A stretch of DNA of 51,646 nt from the NCBI GenBank assembly GCA_003599865.1, contig QZKS01000058.1, positions 1 to 51,646 on the forward strand, written 5' to 3'. The DNA comes from Desulfobacteraceae bacterium (GTDB lineage: Bacteria; Desulfobacterota; Desulfobacteria; Desulfobacterales; SURF-7). The position numbers were made by a program, and so were the translations under genes. Below the pieces are notes generated by a model. The model searched no databases and was not told the DNA's origin. It saw nothing but the letters and a program-made list of their open reading frames with translations. Below, in pieces: positions 14,556 to 23,143 of the stretch (position 1 is its first letter; each line of letters opens with the position of its first letter).

Positions 14556-14897
14556 ATGGAAGTTACAGTTAATTTTAAAAATATTAAATCATCCGATAAA
14601 TTAAAAGATTATATTGAAAAGAAACTGAACAGGGTCGATAAGCTGTTCGATAAGCCCACAGAAGCACGCGTAGTTTTTTCTAAAGAAAAAGAAATCCGTA
14701 TTGTTGATATTAATCTTATTGGCAGCAAGTTAAATATTCATGTCAAAGAGACCGGTAAAAATATGCGGCCAACGATTGATCTGGCTGTAGACAAATTAAA
14801 AAGTCAGTTAAAAAAATTAAGGGAAAAGATATACGACCATCGGACACAGCGTAAACCAAGGGAAGAAGTTGTTGAAAATGAAATCGTCGAGGAATAG
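14556..14897 (+). CDS. hpf: Ribosome hibernation promoting factor (short HPF/RaiA family)
   Basis: 113 aa. It binds the 30S subunit and holds ribosomes in an inactive state in stationary phase or stress. The fold pattern beta-alpha-beta-beta-beta-alpha is visible: 'MEVTVNFKNIKSSDKLKDYI', 'EKKLNRVDKLFDKPTEARVV', 'DLAVDKLKSQLKKLREKI' and a basic 'DHRTQRKPR' tail. The true start is the ATG at 14556, because AAAGGAGG lies 7 nt upstream; an in-frame ATG at 14421 lies upstream of the promoter and is not used. There is no C-terminal dimerisation domain, so it is the short form. It stands apart from rpoN, its usual neighbour in proteobacteria. Confidence 0.88.
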   Translation: MEVTVNFKNIKSSDKLKDYIEKKLNRVDKLFDKPTEARVVFSKEKEIRIVDINLIGSKLNIHVKETGKNMRPTIDLAVDKLKSQLKKLREKIYDHRTQRKPREEVVENEIVEE

Positions 14898-15037
14898 ATA
14901 CATACCAAATTCCGTTTGGAAAATATAAAGACCGACTCCTGATGGAATGGGAGTTGGAATTATCACTGTTGAAGTTATCACTCTGAATTACCCTGATGTC
15001 TACTTCAAAGGTTGGAAATAGTTACGCTCAAAAAAGA

Positions 15038-15067
15038 AAAGGGCTGACTCGTTAAAGTCAGCCCTTT
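15038..15067 (-). terminator. Terminator of the tRNA transcript
   Basis: AAAGGGCTGACT (15038-15049) and AGTCAGCCCTTT (15056-15067) form a 12-bp stem. Read leftward the stem is followed by TTTTCTTTTTT, so it ends the tRNA-Lys/tRNA-Glu transcript; it could also stop hpf transcription. Confidence 0.85.
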
Positions 15068-15110
15068 GGCTAAATATATATTTTCAAGGCATTGCTGCCT
15101 TGGTATCGAC

Positions 15111-15188
15111 TGGCGTCCCCAAGGGGATTCGAACCCCTGTTGCCGGCGTGAAAGGCCGGTGTCCTGGACCGGGCTAGACGATGGGGAC
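15111..15188 (-). tRNA. tRNA-Glu (TTC)
   Basis: Full cloverleaf read leftward: acceptor GTCCCCA/TGGGGAC, anticodon loop CCTTTCACG with anticodon TTC, T-loop GGTTCGAATCC, and an encoded 3' CCA. Confidence 0.95.
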
Positions 15189-15206
15189 AACAAACTGTCT
15201 CAAATG

Positions 15207-15282
15207 TGGTGGGCCGTGCGCGACTCGAACGCGCGACTCTCTGCTTAAAAGGCAGATACTCTACCGACTGAGTTAACGGCCC
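15207..15282 (-). tRNA. tRNA-Lys (TTT)
   Basis: Cloverleaf read leftward: acceptor GGGCCGT/ACGGCCC, anticodon loop CCTTTTAAG with anticodon TTT, T-loop CGTTCGAGTCG, and an encoded 3' CCA. It lies 18 nt upstream of tRNA-Glu and is probably co-transcribed. Confidence 0.95.
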
Positions 15283-15449
15283 TATAAACAAAAGGCTTTT
15301 AGCTGTTTATTCCACCCTTGTCAACTGAAAAAGGGCGGGGTTTTCATTTTTTTGGAAACAGGTTTTTAACCTTCTGAAATGCTGATGTATGTCATTTAAA
15401 AAAAATGCAGATCGTTATTTTGGAGAGCACTTTACCCATTGCCGTTGAA

Positions 15450-16898
15450 TTATTTTCTCCAGAATTCCGGAGCCAGGAGTATGATCACCGTATAGACTTC
15501 AAGTCGGCCGATCAGCATGCACCAGATCAGAATCCATTTGCCTGCGGCCGGAATCAGGGCATAATTGTCAAGCGGTCCCACAAGCCCGAATCCGGGACCG
15601 ACGTTTCCGATGGCGGATGCTACAGCGGTGATGGATGTCAGAAAATCCACGCCGGTTCCGGCAAGGAGAATCGAACAGAACACAAACAGCCCCAGATAGA
15701 GCGCAACAAATCCGAGAACACTTCGCATCACATCTTCCGGAATCGTCTTACCGCTGATTTTGACATGGGAAACAGCCCTGGGGTGAATCAATGTAAAAAT
15801 TTCCTTATAGCAATATTTCATGCAGAGCATGATCCGGATGCATTTCATACCGCCGCCGGTCGATCCGGCAGATGCGCCCAGAAACATGCAAAAGAAAAGG
15901 ATACTTTGGGACATTCCCGGCCAGGTTTCATAGTCTGCCGTGGCATAACCGGTTGTGGTGACGATGGACACAACCTGAAACAGGCCGAAGCGGAATGACT
16001 CCCAGATACTCTGATAGACATCGCCGTAAAGGTCAAAACCGACAAGGATGGTCAGCACCAGAACAACACCCAGGAAGAAACGGCACTCTGAATCATTCCA
16101 GAAGGCAAGTGTATTTCCTTTGATCATTTGAAAATGGAGGGAAAAGTTGATTCCGGCCAGGATCATGAACAATACGACCACCATGTCGATGTATGAGCTG
16201 TTAAAATGCGCAATGGAAGAATTCTTGGTGGAAAACCCGCCGGTGGGCATGGTGGTGAAGGTGTGACAGAGCGAATCAAAAAAGGTCATTCCGCCGAATA
16301 AAAGCAGGATGACTTCGATTATGGAAATCAGCAGATATACTTTCCACAGGATTTTTGCCGTGTCCCTGATCCTGGGTTTGAGTTTGTCCGGTACGGGCGA
16401 GGGGACTTCCGCCTTGTAGAGCTGCATTCCGCCGACACCCAGAAAGGGGAGGATGGCAACGGACAGGACAATGATACCCATGCCCCCAAGCCATTGGATA
16501 AGGCTTCTCCAGAACAATAATCCTTTGGGAACGCTTTGGATATCGGTCAGGACCGTGGCGCCTGTGGTGGTAAATCCGGATACCGACTCAAAAATGGAAT
16601 CCGTAAATGAGGGAGATATTTCTCCCAGATAAAAGGGCAGCGCCCCGAACAAGGCAATGGAAATCCACGCAAAGGTTACAATCGCCATCCCTTCACGGTG
16701 ACTGATATTGGCAGAACTTTCCTTTCTGGAGCCGATATAAAGGGTTCCGCCGGACAGGATGGAAATCGCCATGGATATCAGGAAGGGATTTACGCTTTCA
16801 TCACCATAGTACAGGCCGCACAGCAGGGGGAATATCATGGTCAGGCCGAGAAAAACGATCAGGATGCCCACCATGGAAATAATAAAGGGCCACCGCAT
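15450..16898 (-). CDS. trkH: Trk potassium uptake membrane subunit
   Basis: 482 aa, about ten or more membrane helices. All four pore-loop segments of the TrkH/KtrB superfamily are visible with their filter glycines: 'SGFTTTGATVL', 'TTMPTGGFSTKN', 'SIVTTTGYATADYE' and 'AIGNVGPGFGLVG'. 'GASAGSTGGGMKCIR' follows the third pore loop. It carries K+ into the cell, gated by the cytoplasmic nucleotide-binding partner TrkA, whose stop codon (TAA, 16901-16899) is immediately followed by this ATG, so the two are translationally coupled. Full length for the family. Confidence 0.95.
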   Translation of the reverse strand: MRWPFIISMVGILIVFLGLTMIFPLLCGLYYGDESVNPFLISMAISILSGGTLYIGSRKESSANISHREGMAIVTFAWISIALFGALPFYLGEISPSFTDSIFESVSGFTTTGATVLTDIQSVPKGLLFWRSLIQWLGGMGIIVLSVAILPFLGVGGMQLYKAEVPSPVPDKLKPRIRDTAKILWKVYLLISIIEVILLLFGGMTFFDSLCHTFTTMPTGGFSTKNSSIAHFNSSYIDMVVVLFMILAGINFSLHFQMIKGNTLAFWNDSECRFFLGVVLVLTILVGFDLYGDVYQSIWESFRFGLFQVVSIVTTTGYATADYETWPGMSQSILFFCMFLGASAGSTGGGMKCIRIMLCMKYCYKEIFTLIHPRAVSHVKISGKTIPEDVMRSVLGFVALYLGLFVFCSILLAGTGVDFLTSITAVASAIGNVGPGFGLVGPLDNYALIPAAGKWILIWCMLIGRLEVYTVIILLAPEFWRK

Positions 16899-18260
16899 TT
16901 AAAAAAACTCCAGTTTGACGGTCAGGATTTTTTCAATCTGCTGTACCGCTTCTTTGCGGGCAAAAATAATGATGCGGTCATCCGGTTCAATAATACTTTC
17001 CCCGGAGGGGATGATCACTTCATCATTATGGATAATGCCGATCAGCAGGGCGCCTTTTGGAAATGACAGGTTTTTCAAAGGTTTTCCAACAATGTCGGAG
17101 GTGGGCAGGGCAATGGCTTCCAGAACCTCTGCCTCTTCCCCTTTGATGGATATGGCGGACAATACCTTGCCTTTCCGGATATGCTGCAGGATGGTATTGA
17201 TGGCAGACAGCCGCGGGCTGACCACCTGTTCGATTCCGATCATGGACATCAGGGGGAAATAGCTGAACTTGCTGATCTTGGTGATGATATCCCGAACACC
17301 CATCCGTCTGGCCAGCAGTGACACCAGAATATTGGTTTCTTCATCATCGGTAAGGGTCACAACCGCGTCCATATCGGCAATATTTTCTTCCAGCATCAGG
17401 CTCTGGTCTGATCCGTCTCCGCATAATATTACGGTTTTTTTCATGCTTTCGGCAAGTTGAGAGCATCGTTCCGGATTTTTTTCAATGATTTTTGTATAAA
17501 TTGATTTTTCTTCCAGAAAGCTTGCCAGGCGGTATCCGATCCGACCGCCGCCCACGATGAGAACCCTTCGAAGCGGTCTGGCCTGTTTATCAAAAGCCGA
17601 AAGCATTTCATCCACATTTTTGGTTTCACTGATAAAATAAATCAGATCATTGGCAAGAAGCCGGTCACTTCCCCGCGGTATGATCAGTTCCTCATTCCGG
17701 ATCACCGCTGCAATCAGGGTTCTCCTTCCCAGTTTTTTCGGGATTTCGGAAAGACGGATACCGGCAAGGCGGGCATTTTCATCCAGACGGATGCCGATGA
17801 ACTTCATTCGTCCGTCGGCAAACTCTCCGATATCGACGGCGCCGGGAACGCTCAGCAGCCTTTCTATGGTTTTGACAACCTCAATTTCCGGATTGATGAC
17901 CGTATCAATGTGAGGGGCAAATTCTTTAAATCGTTCGTGATATTCATCAAAATCCGAATTCCTGATCCGGGCCAGTTTTTTGGTTACCGGGGAGAGAATG
18001 TCTGCCACAAGGCAGGCCACCAGATTGGTCTCATCACTGTCGGTCAATGCCAGGACAATTTCGGCTTCCCTGACTCCCGCCTCCTCCAGCATGACCGGGC
18101 TGCTTCCGGAACCCTTGAGCACCTGGACATCGATTGCATCTGAAATCCTTCGCAATGCCTCTGAATTCTGGTCGATAACAACCACATCCTTGTTTTCAAG
18201 CGCAAGCCGTCCGGCAATATGAAATCCCACTTCACCGGCTCCGATAATGATAATTTTCAA
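16899..18260 (-). CDS. trkA: Trk potassium uptake regulatory subunit
   Basis: 453 aa from a TTG at 18260, chosen because GGAG precedes it and the protein then begins 'KIIIIGAGEVGFHIAG', the normal TrkA start; the frame stays open further upstream to 18422 without family similarity. Two tandem units are present: Rossmann RCK_N domains with GxGxxG at ~residues 8-13 and ~235 ('VLIVGGGRIGYRL'), each followed by a TrkA_C domain. It binds NAD(H) or ATP and controls TrkH conductance. Length matches E. coli TrkA (458 aa). Confidence 0.93.
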   Translation of the reverse strand: MKIIIIGAGEVGFHIAGRLALENKDVVVIDQNSEALRRISDAIDVQVLKGSGSSPVMLEEAGVREAEIVLALTDSDETNLVACLVADILSPVTKKLARIRNSDFDEYHERFKEFAPHIDTVINPEIEVVKTIERLLSVPGAVDIGEFADGRMKFIGIRLDENARLAGIRLSEIPKKLGRRTLIAAVIRNEELIIPRGSDRLLANDLIYFISETKNVDEMLSAFDKQARPLRRVLIVGGGRIGYRLASFLEEKSIYTKIIEKNPERCSQLAESMKKTVILCGDGSDQSLMLEENIADMDAVVTLTDDEETNILVSLLARRMGVRDIITKISKFSYFPLMSMIGIEQVVSPRLSAINTILQHIRKGKVLSAISIKGEEAEVLEAIALPTSDIVGKPLKNLSFPKGALLIGIIHNDEVIIPSGESIIEPDDRIIIFARKEAVQQIEKILTVKLEFF

Positions 18261-18406
18261 TGTGTTCTCCAGTATTGATCCGGAATCATGAAGCCCCTGT
18301 CCTGTTGATCGCCTTGAATGAGATTGTCCTTTTGGAAATGACGTTCCGGGATGTTTAAACCATTTTGATGAAAATATCAACTTGCCGGCAGGGATTGGAT
18401 GCATTT

Positions 18407-19306
18407 TCAACCATGAAAGCAATCTCCGTAGATCACCTCTATTCGTGTTCCATCTTCCTGTTCGATAATCAGGGCGCCTGTGTCGTTCACATCCAGCGCA
18501 AGACCTTCATGAGAATCATTGATGGTGATGATTTTTACATGCCGCCCGATTGTCATGGTGTATTGCTTCCATTGTGAAATGATATCTGCCGGCGGACCGC
18601 CGGACAGGACAGCCTGAAATTCATCCAGAAAAGAGGAGAGCAGCCTGCGGCGGTCAACAACGGTTCCCATCAGCTTTTTCAATGAAACGGCATTGGGTTC
18701 CCGGTTTTCCGGGGCATTGTTCACATTGATGCCGATACCGAGGTTCACATAGGAAAGCCTGCCGGATTCAACCCCCATTTCCGAAAGCATGCCGGAGAGT
18801 TTCCGGTCGTTTACCAGGATATCGTTGGGCCATTTGACCTTGGCATCCACCCCGAACATTTTTTGCAGGACTTTTGCCAGGGAAAGGGATGCGGCAAAGT
18901 TGATGCGAAATGCCAGAGCCGGTTCCATATCCGGGCGCAGAACAATTGTAAAATACAGACCGCCGGTTTCAGAGTGCCAGATGCGCTGCAAACGGCCCCG
19001 CCCCATGCTCTGGAATTCTGCAATAACAACCGTAAAGTCCGGGCATCCGCTTGCAGCCATATCCCTGGCAACATCCATGGTGGAAGATACTTCCCGGAAA
19101 TAATGGATGCCGGATTCCCGGCCTGGAAATTCCCAGGGAAACGGAATATCCGTTTTTATCCGAATATCGGATTCTGAAGAAGGGCTCATTTTTTCATTCA
19201 TCAGTGTGTTGTTTGTCTTTACAACGGCAAAGGCATTTCCAGTGTCGTCCGGATGCGGCTTTCCCGAATCCGGAGAGTATGAAAAGATCGGGCAGGAGTC
19301 AAGCAA
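18407..19306 (-). CDS. birA: Biotin--[acetyl-CoA-carboxylase] ligase
   Basis: Up to 299 aa. It activates biotin with ATP and attaches it to a lysine of biotin carrier domains. Signatures: 'QSMGRGRLQRIWHS' (biotinyl-AMP loop, GRGR), 'KVKWPNDILVNDRKLSGML' (catalytic KWPND) and 'YVNLGIGINVNN'. There is no N-terminal HTH, so it is a group I enzyme that does not repress biotin genes. The start is uncertain: a TTG at 19306 without ribosome site, or an ATG at 19201, which removes a low-similarity 35-residue stretch. A biotin-dependent carboxylase is encoded 5.5 kb away (24810), with its biotinyl lysine in AMKM. Confidence 0.9.
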   Translation of the reverse strand: MLDSCPIFSYSPDSGKPHPDDTGNAFAVVKTNNTLMNEKMSPSSESDIRIKTDIPFPWEFPGRESGIHYFREVSSTMDVARDMAASGCPDFTVVIAEFQSMGRGRLQRIWHSETGGLYFTIVLRPDMEPALAFRINFAASLSLAKVLQKMFGVDAKVKWPNDILVNDRKLSGMLSEMGVESGRLSYVNLGIGINVNNAPENREPNAVSLKKLMGTVVDRRRLLSSFLDEFQAVLSGGPPADIISQWKQYTMTIGRHVKIITINDSHEGLALDVNDTGALIIEQEDGTRIEVIYGDCFHG

Positions 19307-19318
19307 AAGAAATGGATC

Positions 19319-20212
19319 TTAAAAACTGTGTTTTCTAAGGGTTCCGTGATTTTCAAGGTTTTTATCGGCCGGTTCGTTTCCGAGGTTGAACCGTTTCCGG
19401 ATTCTATCCAGAGAAACCAGGCGTCCCTGACGGGAAGAGGGGGTCAGGAATGATTTCAGTTTGTACTCCAGTGTTCTGGGATGCAGTTCACTGCTGATGG
19501 CGACAACGCCTTCGATGATAATTTTGCCGAGAAGGAGTTCGTGATTGGTTCTTTCCTGGATATTGGCGGCAAACGGAAGGAAAAGAAAATTCGAAAGCAC
19601 GACGCCATAGAGGGTTGATGTGAGTGCTACCGGAATGGTTTTCAAGATGACGGATGTGTCATCAATGCCGCTCAGCATGGCGATCAGTCCGACCACGCTT
19701 CCCACCACACCAAAGGAAGGGCATATTTCCGCAAGGGTTCGCAATACACGTTCCGAATCATCTCTTCGCAGTTTGAAAAAATTGATTTCCGTGTTCAGCA
19801 GATCCCGGATCTGTTCGGCAGGGTATCCGTCCACCAGATATCCCAGCGCTCTTCGCAGGAGGAGCATGGTCGCCTCCTCTTCGTCCTCTTCCAGAGACAG
19901 CAGCCCTTTTAATTTTCGTTTTACGGAAAGATCCACCATCACCTCTATGATTTCGCTCTCTTTTTTTAAAGGACGCCGGTATGATCCGGATAAAACCTTA
20001 TACACGGTTACGAGCCGTTCCAGCCGGAAACTGATCAGTGCGGCGCCGAATGTTCCGCCCAGAACAATGGCGATTCCGGACAGGTTGAAAAACATCGCGG
20101 TATTTCCATTCAGAAGAAAACCCGCGAAAAAAATAACCACACAGATGGCAAAGACTGTCAGATTGCGGTTGGCCATGGACGGTCCATTAAAAAAAGTTTT
20201 TTTCAATTTCAT
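19319..20212 (-). CDS. motA: Flagellar motor stator protein MotA/PomA type
   Basis: 297 aa with four membrane helices: near residues 18-36, 40-60, and the pair at ~170-215 containing 'CPSFGVVGSVVGLIAML' and 'PVALTSTLYGVVLSNFLFLP'. The cytoplasmic loop between helices 2 and 3 is charged, as needed for rotor contact. With MotB it forms the ion channel that powers flagellar rotation. AAGGAAA precedes the ATG. MotB is encoded 15 nt upstream in the same operon. Whether it uses H+ or Na+ cannot be decided from the sequence; the compact form resembles PomA-type proteins. The C-terminal ~30 residues are an unusual charged tail. Confidence 0.9.
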   Translation of the reverse strand: MKLKKTFFNGPSMANRNLTVFAICVVIFFAGFLLNGNTAMFFNLSGIAIVLGGTFGAALISFRLERLVTVYKVLSGSYRRPLKKESEIIEVMVDLSVKRKLKGLLSLEEDEEEATMLLLRRALGYLVDGYPAEQIRDLLNTEINFFKLRRDDSERVLRTLAEICPSFGVVGSVVGLIAMLSGIDDTSVILKTIPVALTSTLYGVVLSNFLFLPFAANIQERTNHELLLGKIIIEGVVAISSELHPRTLEYKLKSFLTPSSRQGRLVSLDRIRKRFNLGNEPADKNLENHGTLRKHSF

Positions 20213-20227
20213 TATATTTCCTTGCTG

Positions 20228-21040
20228 TCAAAATGAATCAAAAGAGAATCCGTTCGTTGTGATATGAAACGACTTCGTTGTATTGGCTGTCTGCCCCCTG
20301 GTGCTCTGCGGCAGATCTTTGGTAATGACGATCTCCACCCTTCTGTTTCCGGCTTTTCCCGTTTCCGTTTCATTACTCCCGACCGGCAGATTTGAAGCGT
20401 GACCGGTGACATAAAAACGCCTTTCAGGGATCTGCATGTCCTCAATGAGGAATCGGGCCACTGTAGAGGCCCTTGCTGTGGACAGCTCCCAGTTTGTGGC
20501 AAATATTTTTGAGTGGATCGGATCATTGTCCGTATGCCCGATGACATTCACAATATAGGGTGTTTTTTTGATGATACCCGCAATTTTTTCCAAAGATTGT
20601 TTTGCCTCGGGCCGGATCTCCGCCATTGCCGTATCAAACAGCAGGTCCCCCGGAAGGACGATCCTGACAATCTGTTCCGATGCCAGAACGATATTGTTGA
20701 TATCCTTCACAGATCCGGCATTCACCGTGAGACTGGTATCGGAAGGCCTGGTATCCCTTGGATTCTGTTCCCCGGCGGAAAAGGATGCCTTCTGGGCAGA
20801 CTGCCCTTCCGAAACAACAGGGTCACCTTTTCCAAGCATTTTTTCCGTCTTGGCGGAATGGAAGACATACATGACCAGGAACATCACAAACATTGTCATC
20901 ATCAGGTCCGACCAGGCAATGGACCAGTGAACGGTTTTGGGTTTTTGCATTCGAAAAAACAGATCCGGGTCGCCGCCGGTCGAGTCGGATGAGAACGGCT
21001 GCTGATCATAAAGAATTTCATCATTTCGACTGTATTTCAT
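20228..21040 (-). CDS. motB: Flagellar motor protein MotB/PomB type
   Basis: 270 aa. A single membrane helix carries the ion-binding aspartate Asp45 in 'SIAWSDLMMTMFVMFLVMYV'. The C-terminal half (~130-265) is an OmpA-like peptidoglycan-binding domain with 'VIGHTDNDPIHSKIFATNWE', 'LSTARASTVARFLIE' and 'NRRVEIVI'. It anchors the stator to the cell wall. The linker (75-125) is Ser/Asp-rich. The ribosome site is weak. First gene of the motB-motA(-birA?) leftward operon; the next gene upstream ends 240 nt away. Confidence 0.93.
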   Translation of the reverse strand: MKYSRNDEILYDQQPFSSDSTGGDPDLFFRMQKPKTVHWSIAWSDLMMTMFVMFLVMYVFHSAKTEKMLGKGDPVVSEGQSAQKASFSAGEQNPRDTRPSDTSLTVNAGSVKDINNIVLASEQIVRIVLPGDLLFDTAMAEIRPEAKQSLEKIAGIIKKTPYIVNVIGHTDNDPIHSKIFATNWELSTARASTVARFLIEDMQIPERRFYVTGHASNLPVGSNETETGKAGNRRVEIVITKDLPQSTRGQTANTTKSFHITTNGFSFDSF

Positions 21041-21277
21041 AGGGGGTGGTCTTTTCTTTGTGGTTTGTCGTGCGATCCTGCACTATATTGTTATCGGATC
21101 ATGAGCGGATATCTTTACCATTTCTTTTGTGAAACGATGTCATCCGCAATATCGTTTGAATATGATTCGAGCAAGAAAGCGAAAAGTATGCCAGGGTGCT
21201 CGTTCCTCGATTATGAAAAGATTGCAGCGGATTGCAGGCTATTGGTTCGGAGCCGGTACAGGAAAAGTTTTCCGGTA

Positions 21278-21520
21278 TCAGAAATTTTTTCCCCGCACAT
21301 CATGGATGATTTCCAGAATTTCATCCTGATGCACGATGGGAGCGCAAACTTCACCCCAGCCTTTTTGAACCTGAAACAGGCCGTCATAGGCAGTATCATG
21401 ATAAGATTTTGCAATATACGCGATGTTCCGCTCATCCAGGATGGAACAGACAAGCTGCGATTCAACGGCACTGTCCAGCACGGCAATTTTGATAAATGAG
21501 TCTGGTTGACCGGATTCCAT
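21278..21520 (-). CDS. DUF2007 putative signal-transducing protein
   Basis: 80 aa. Pattern: 'FIKIAVLDSAVESQLVCSIL' then 'ERNIAYIAKSYHDTAYDGLF' and a C-terminal 'QVQKGWGEVCAPIVHQDE'. The alternation of a beta strand, a helix after 'ESQLV' and an acidic end matches the small DUF2007 fold related to PII-like proteins. The family is annotated only as a putative signal transducer; no ligand is known. It stands alone between motB and a small unknown gene, both leftward. Soluble, no membrane segment. Confidence 0.7.
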   Translation of the reverse strand: MESGQPDSFIKIAVLDSAVESQLVCSILDERNIAYIAKSYHDTAYDGLFQVQKGWGEVCAPIVHQDEILEIIHDVRGKNF

Positions 21521-21587
21521 ATGGCATTCATCCTTTCCGATTTATACGATGAGTTGAGAACATAAAATAGGCTGTCATACCGCAAAG

Positions 21588-21845
21588 TCAAGCATACAGG
21601 TCGATAATCATCCCCTTTGTCCGGATGTCCGGAGAAATGATATTTTTATTGCGGTTGTAAATACTGTTTTCAAGATCCTGCCGGATGTAGTATCGATATT
21701 GCTGTTCTCCGGATTGCAGAGAATCATCGGACAAGAAGCGCCTGTTCAACTCCGGATGATTTTTTTCATCCGGTTGATTTGCCGGAAAGGTGTCACGGCG
21801 CGGCTGAAAATAGGGGATCAGGTGTTGATTTGCCGTAATTTTCAT
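21588..21845 (-). CDS. Small protein, unknown function
   Basis: 85 aa from an ATG at 21845. A longer version starting at 21953 would overlap the divergent gene at 21920 and is less likely. The protein is polar, with a Tyr/Arg-rich middle ('QQYRYYIRQDLENSIYNRNK') and a terminal 'IRTKGMIIDLYA'. That ending looks like the short conserved tail of small Desulfobacterota proteins near flagellar genes; this is from memory and not certain. No signal peptide, membrane helix or metal motif. No good ribosome site is visible. Confidence 0.5.
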   Translation of the reverse strand: MKITANQHLIPYFQPRRDTFPANQPDEKNHPELNRRFLSDDSLQSGEQQYRYYIRQDLENSIYNRNKNIISPDIRTKGMIIDLYA

Positions 21846-21919
21846 GGCGGTGGTTTCCGTATCTGAAAATGCAATAATTGAACCAGTCACAACGGTTCTG
21901 ATATGAGAAGGATTCCGGA

Positions 21920-23026
21920 ATGAAGACAATACTGTTATTTTCTGCGTTGGCATTTTTTTGTTTCTGCTCCTGCGCGCCGAGGCCGTTTGATGAAGCGGCC
22001 TGGAATCAGAAGATGAAGAGTCTGAAGGTTTCCGACCTGTACGAGGACCATTATCGTGACGGGCGGTTTTTCAACCCATGGATGCCCATGGAAGAGAAAG
22101 GCCTGTTTTCACTGATTCGATGGAAGCTGACCGAAAAAATGGATTATTCCGATGAGGAAAGGGAATACCTGCCCAAGGTGATTCCGGGAGCGGTGGAGAG
22201 GATCCGCGGGAAAGAGGGTCGGAATTTTATCATGTGGCTGGGGCATGGAAGCTATCTGATCAAACTCGGAAAAGAGTTCTGGCTGCTGGACCCCATATTG
22301 ACGGAACGTGCCCTGATCATCAAAAGGAAAATTCCGCCGGCACTGACCCCTGAATCCATCAAGGCCGTATCCGATCATTTTCATGTGCTCCTTTCCCATA
22401 ACCACTATGACCATTTTGATCAGGAGACCATCGAGGCGCTGCCGGACGGATCGACCATCATCACGCCTTTGGGATTCAAGGATTGTATTGACGGTTTTTC
22501 CGGCAAAAAGGATGTGCAGGAAATGGACTGGTGGGGGGAATATACCAGCAGCGGGGGGACAAGGATTACATGCCTCCCGGCACAGCACTGGTCAAAGCGG
22601 GCCACAGTTGGGACCAACAAGAGCCTGTGGGCGAGTTTCATGATTGAAACACAGGACCTGGTGATTTTTTTCGGCGGTGACAGCGGATATTTTATCGGAT
22701 ATCAGGAATTCTCCCGGAAATTTCCTGCCGTCGATTATGCCCTGATACCCACAACCGCCTATCATCCCAGATGGTTCATGCACTATGCGCATATGGATGT
22801 GGATGAGGCCATCGATGCCTTTCAGGAACTCGGGGCGCGATACTTCATTCCCACCCAATGGGGAACGTTTGGTCTGGGGGATGAACCGCCGGGATTCCCT
22901 GCCCTGGATCTGAAACGAAAAATTCAGGAACGGCAGTTGAACAGGGAGCGGTTTCTGATACCGGATGTGGGAGAAATCATTGACCTGCCGGATCGGAAAC
23001 CGATGCCGGAAGGCATGACGCCGTAA
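21920..23026 (+). CDS. Metallo-beta-lactamase-fold lipoprotein (NAPE-PLD/UlaG-like)
   Basis: 368 aa. The signal peptide is Cys-rich and ends at a possible lipobox Cys18, followed by 'APRPFDEAAWNQ', so the enzyme is probably attached to the envelope. The metal motif 'LLSHNHYDHFD' gives H160, H162, D164 and H165; further ligands are in 'PAQHWSKR', 'FFGGDSGYF' and 'HMDVDEA' / 'IPTQWGTF'. The order and the 'WLGHGSYLIKLG' strand match the NAPE-phospholipase D and UlaG-like branch, which hydrolyses phosphodiesters or lactones using two metal ions. The substrate is unknown. AAGGA lies ~8 nt upstream of the ATG. A GT-C gene follows after 117 nt. Confidence 0.85.
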   Translation: MKTILLFSALAFFCFCSCAPRPFDEAAWNQKMKSLKVSDLYEDHYRDGRFFNPWMPMEEKGLFSLIRWKLTEKMDYSDEEREYLPKVIPGAVERIRGKEGRNFIMWLGHGSYLIKLGKEFWLLDPILTERALIIKRKIPPALTPESIKAVSDHFHVLLSHNHYDHFDQETIEALPDGSTIITPLGFKDCIDGFSGKKDVQEMDWWGEYTSSGGTRITCLPAQHWSKRATVGTNKSLWASFMIETQDLVIFFGGDSGYFIGYQEFSRKFPAVDYALIPTTAYHPRWFMHYAHMDVDEAIDAFQELGARYFIPTQWGTFGLGDEPPGFPALDLKRKIQERQLNRERFLIPDVGEIIDLPDRKPMPEGMTP

Positions 23027-23143
23027 AACCGTAATCAAGGTGTTGTCAGTCACTTTTCACCTTGACATATCGTCACCTCTCAAATAATTTTCATGTCTTA
23101 ACATGGAGCAGGGCTTGGATACCCTTTTGAATTCACTGGAAGA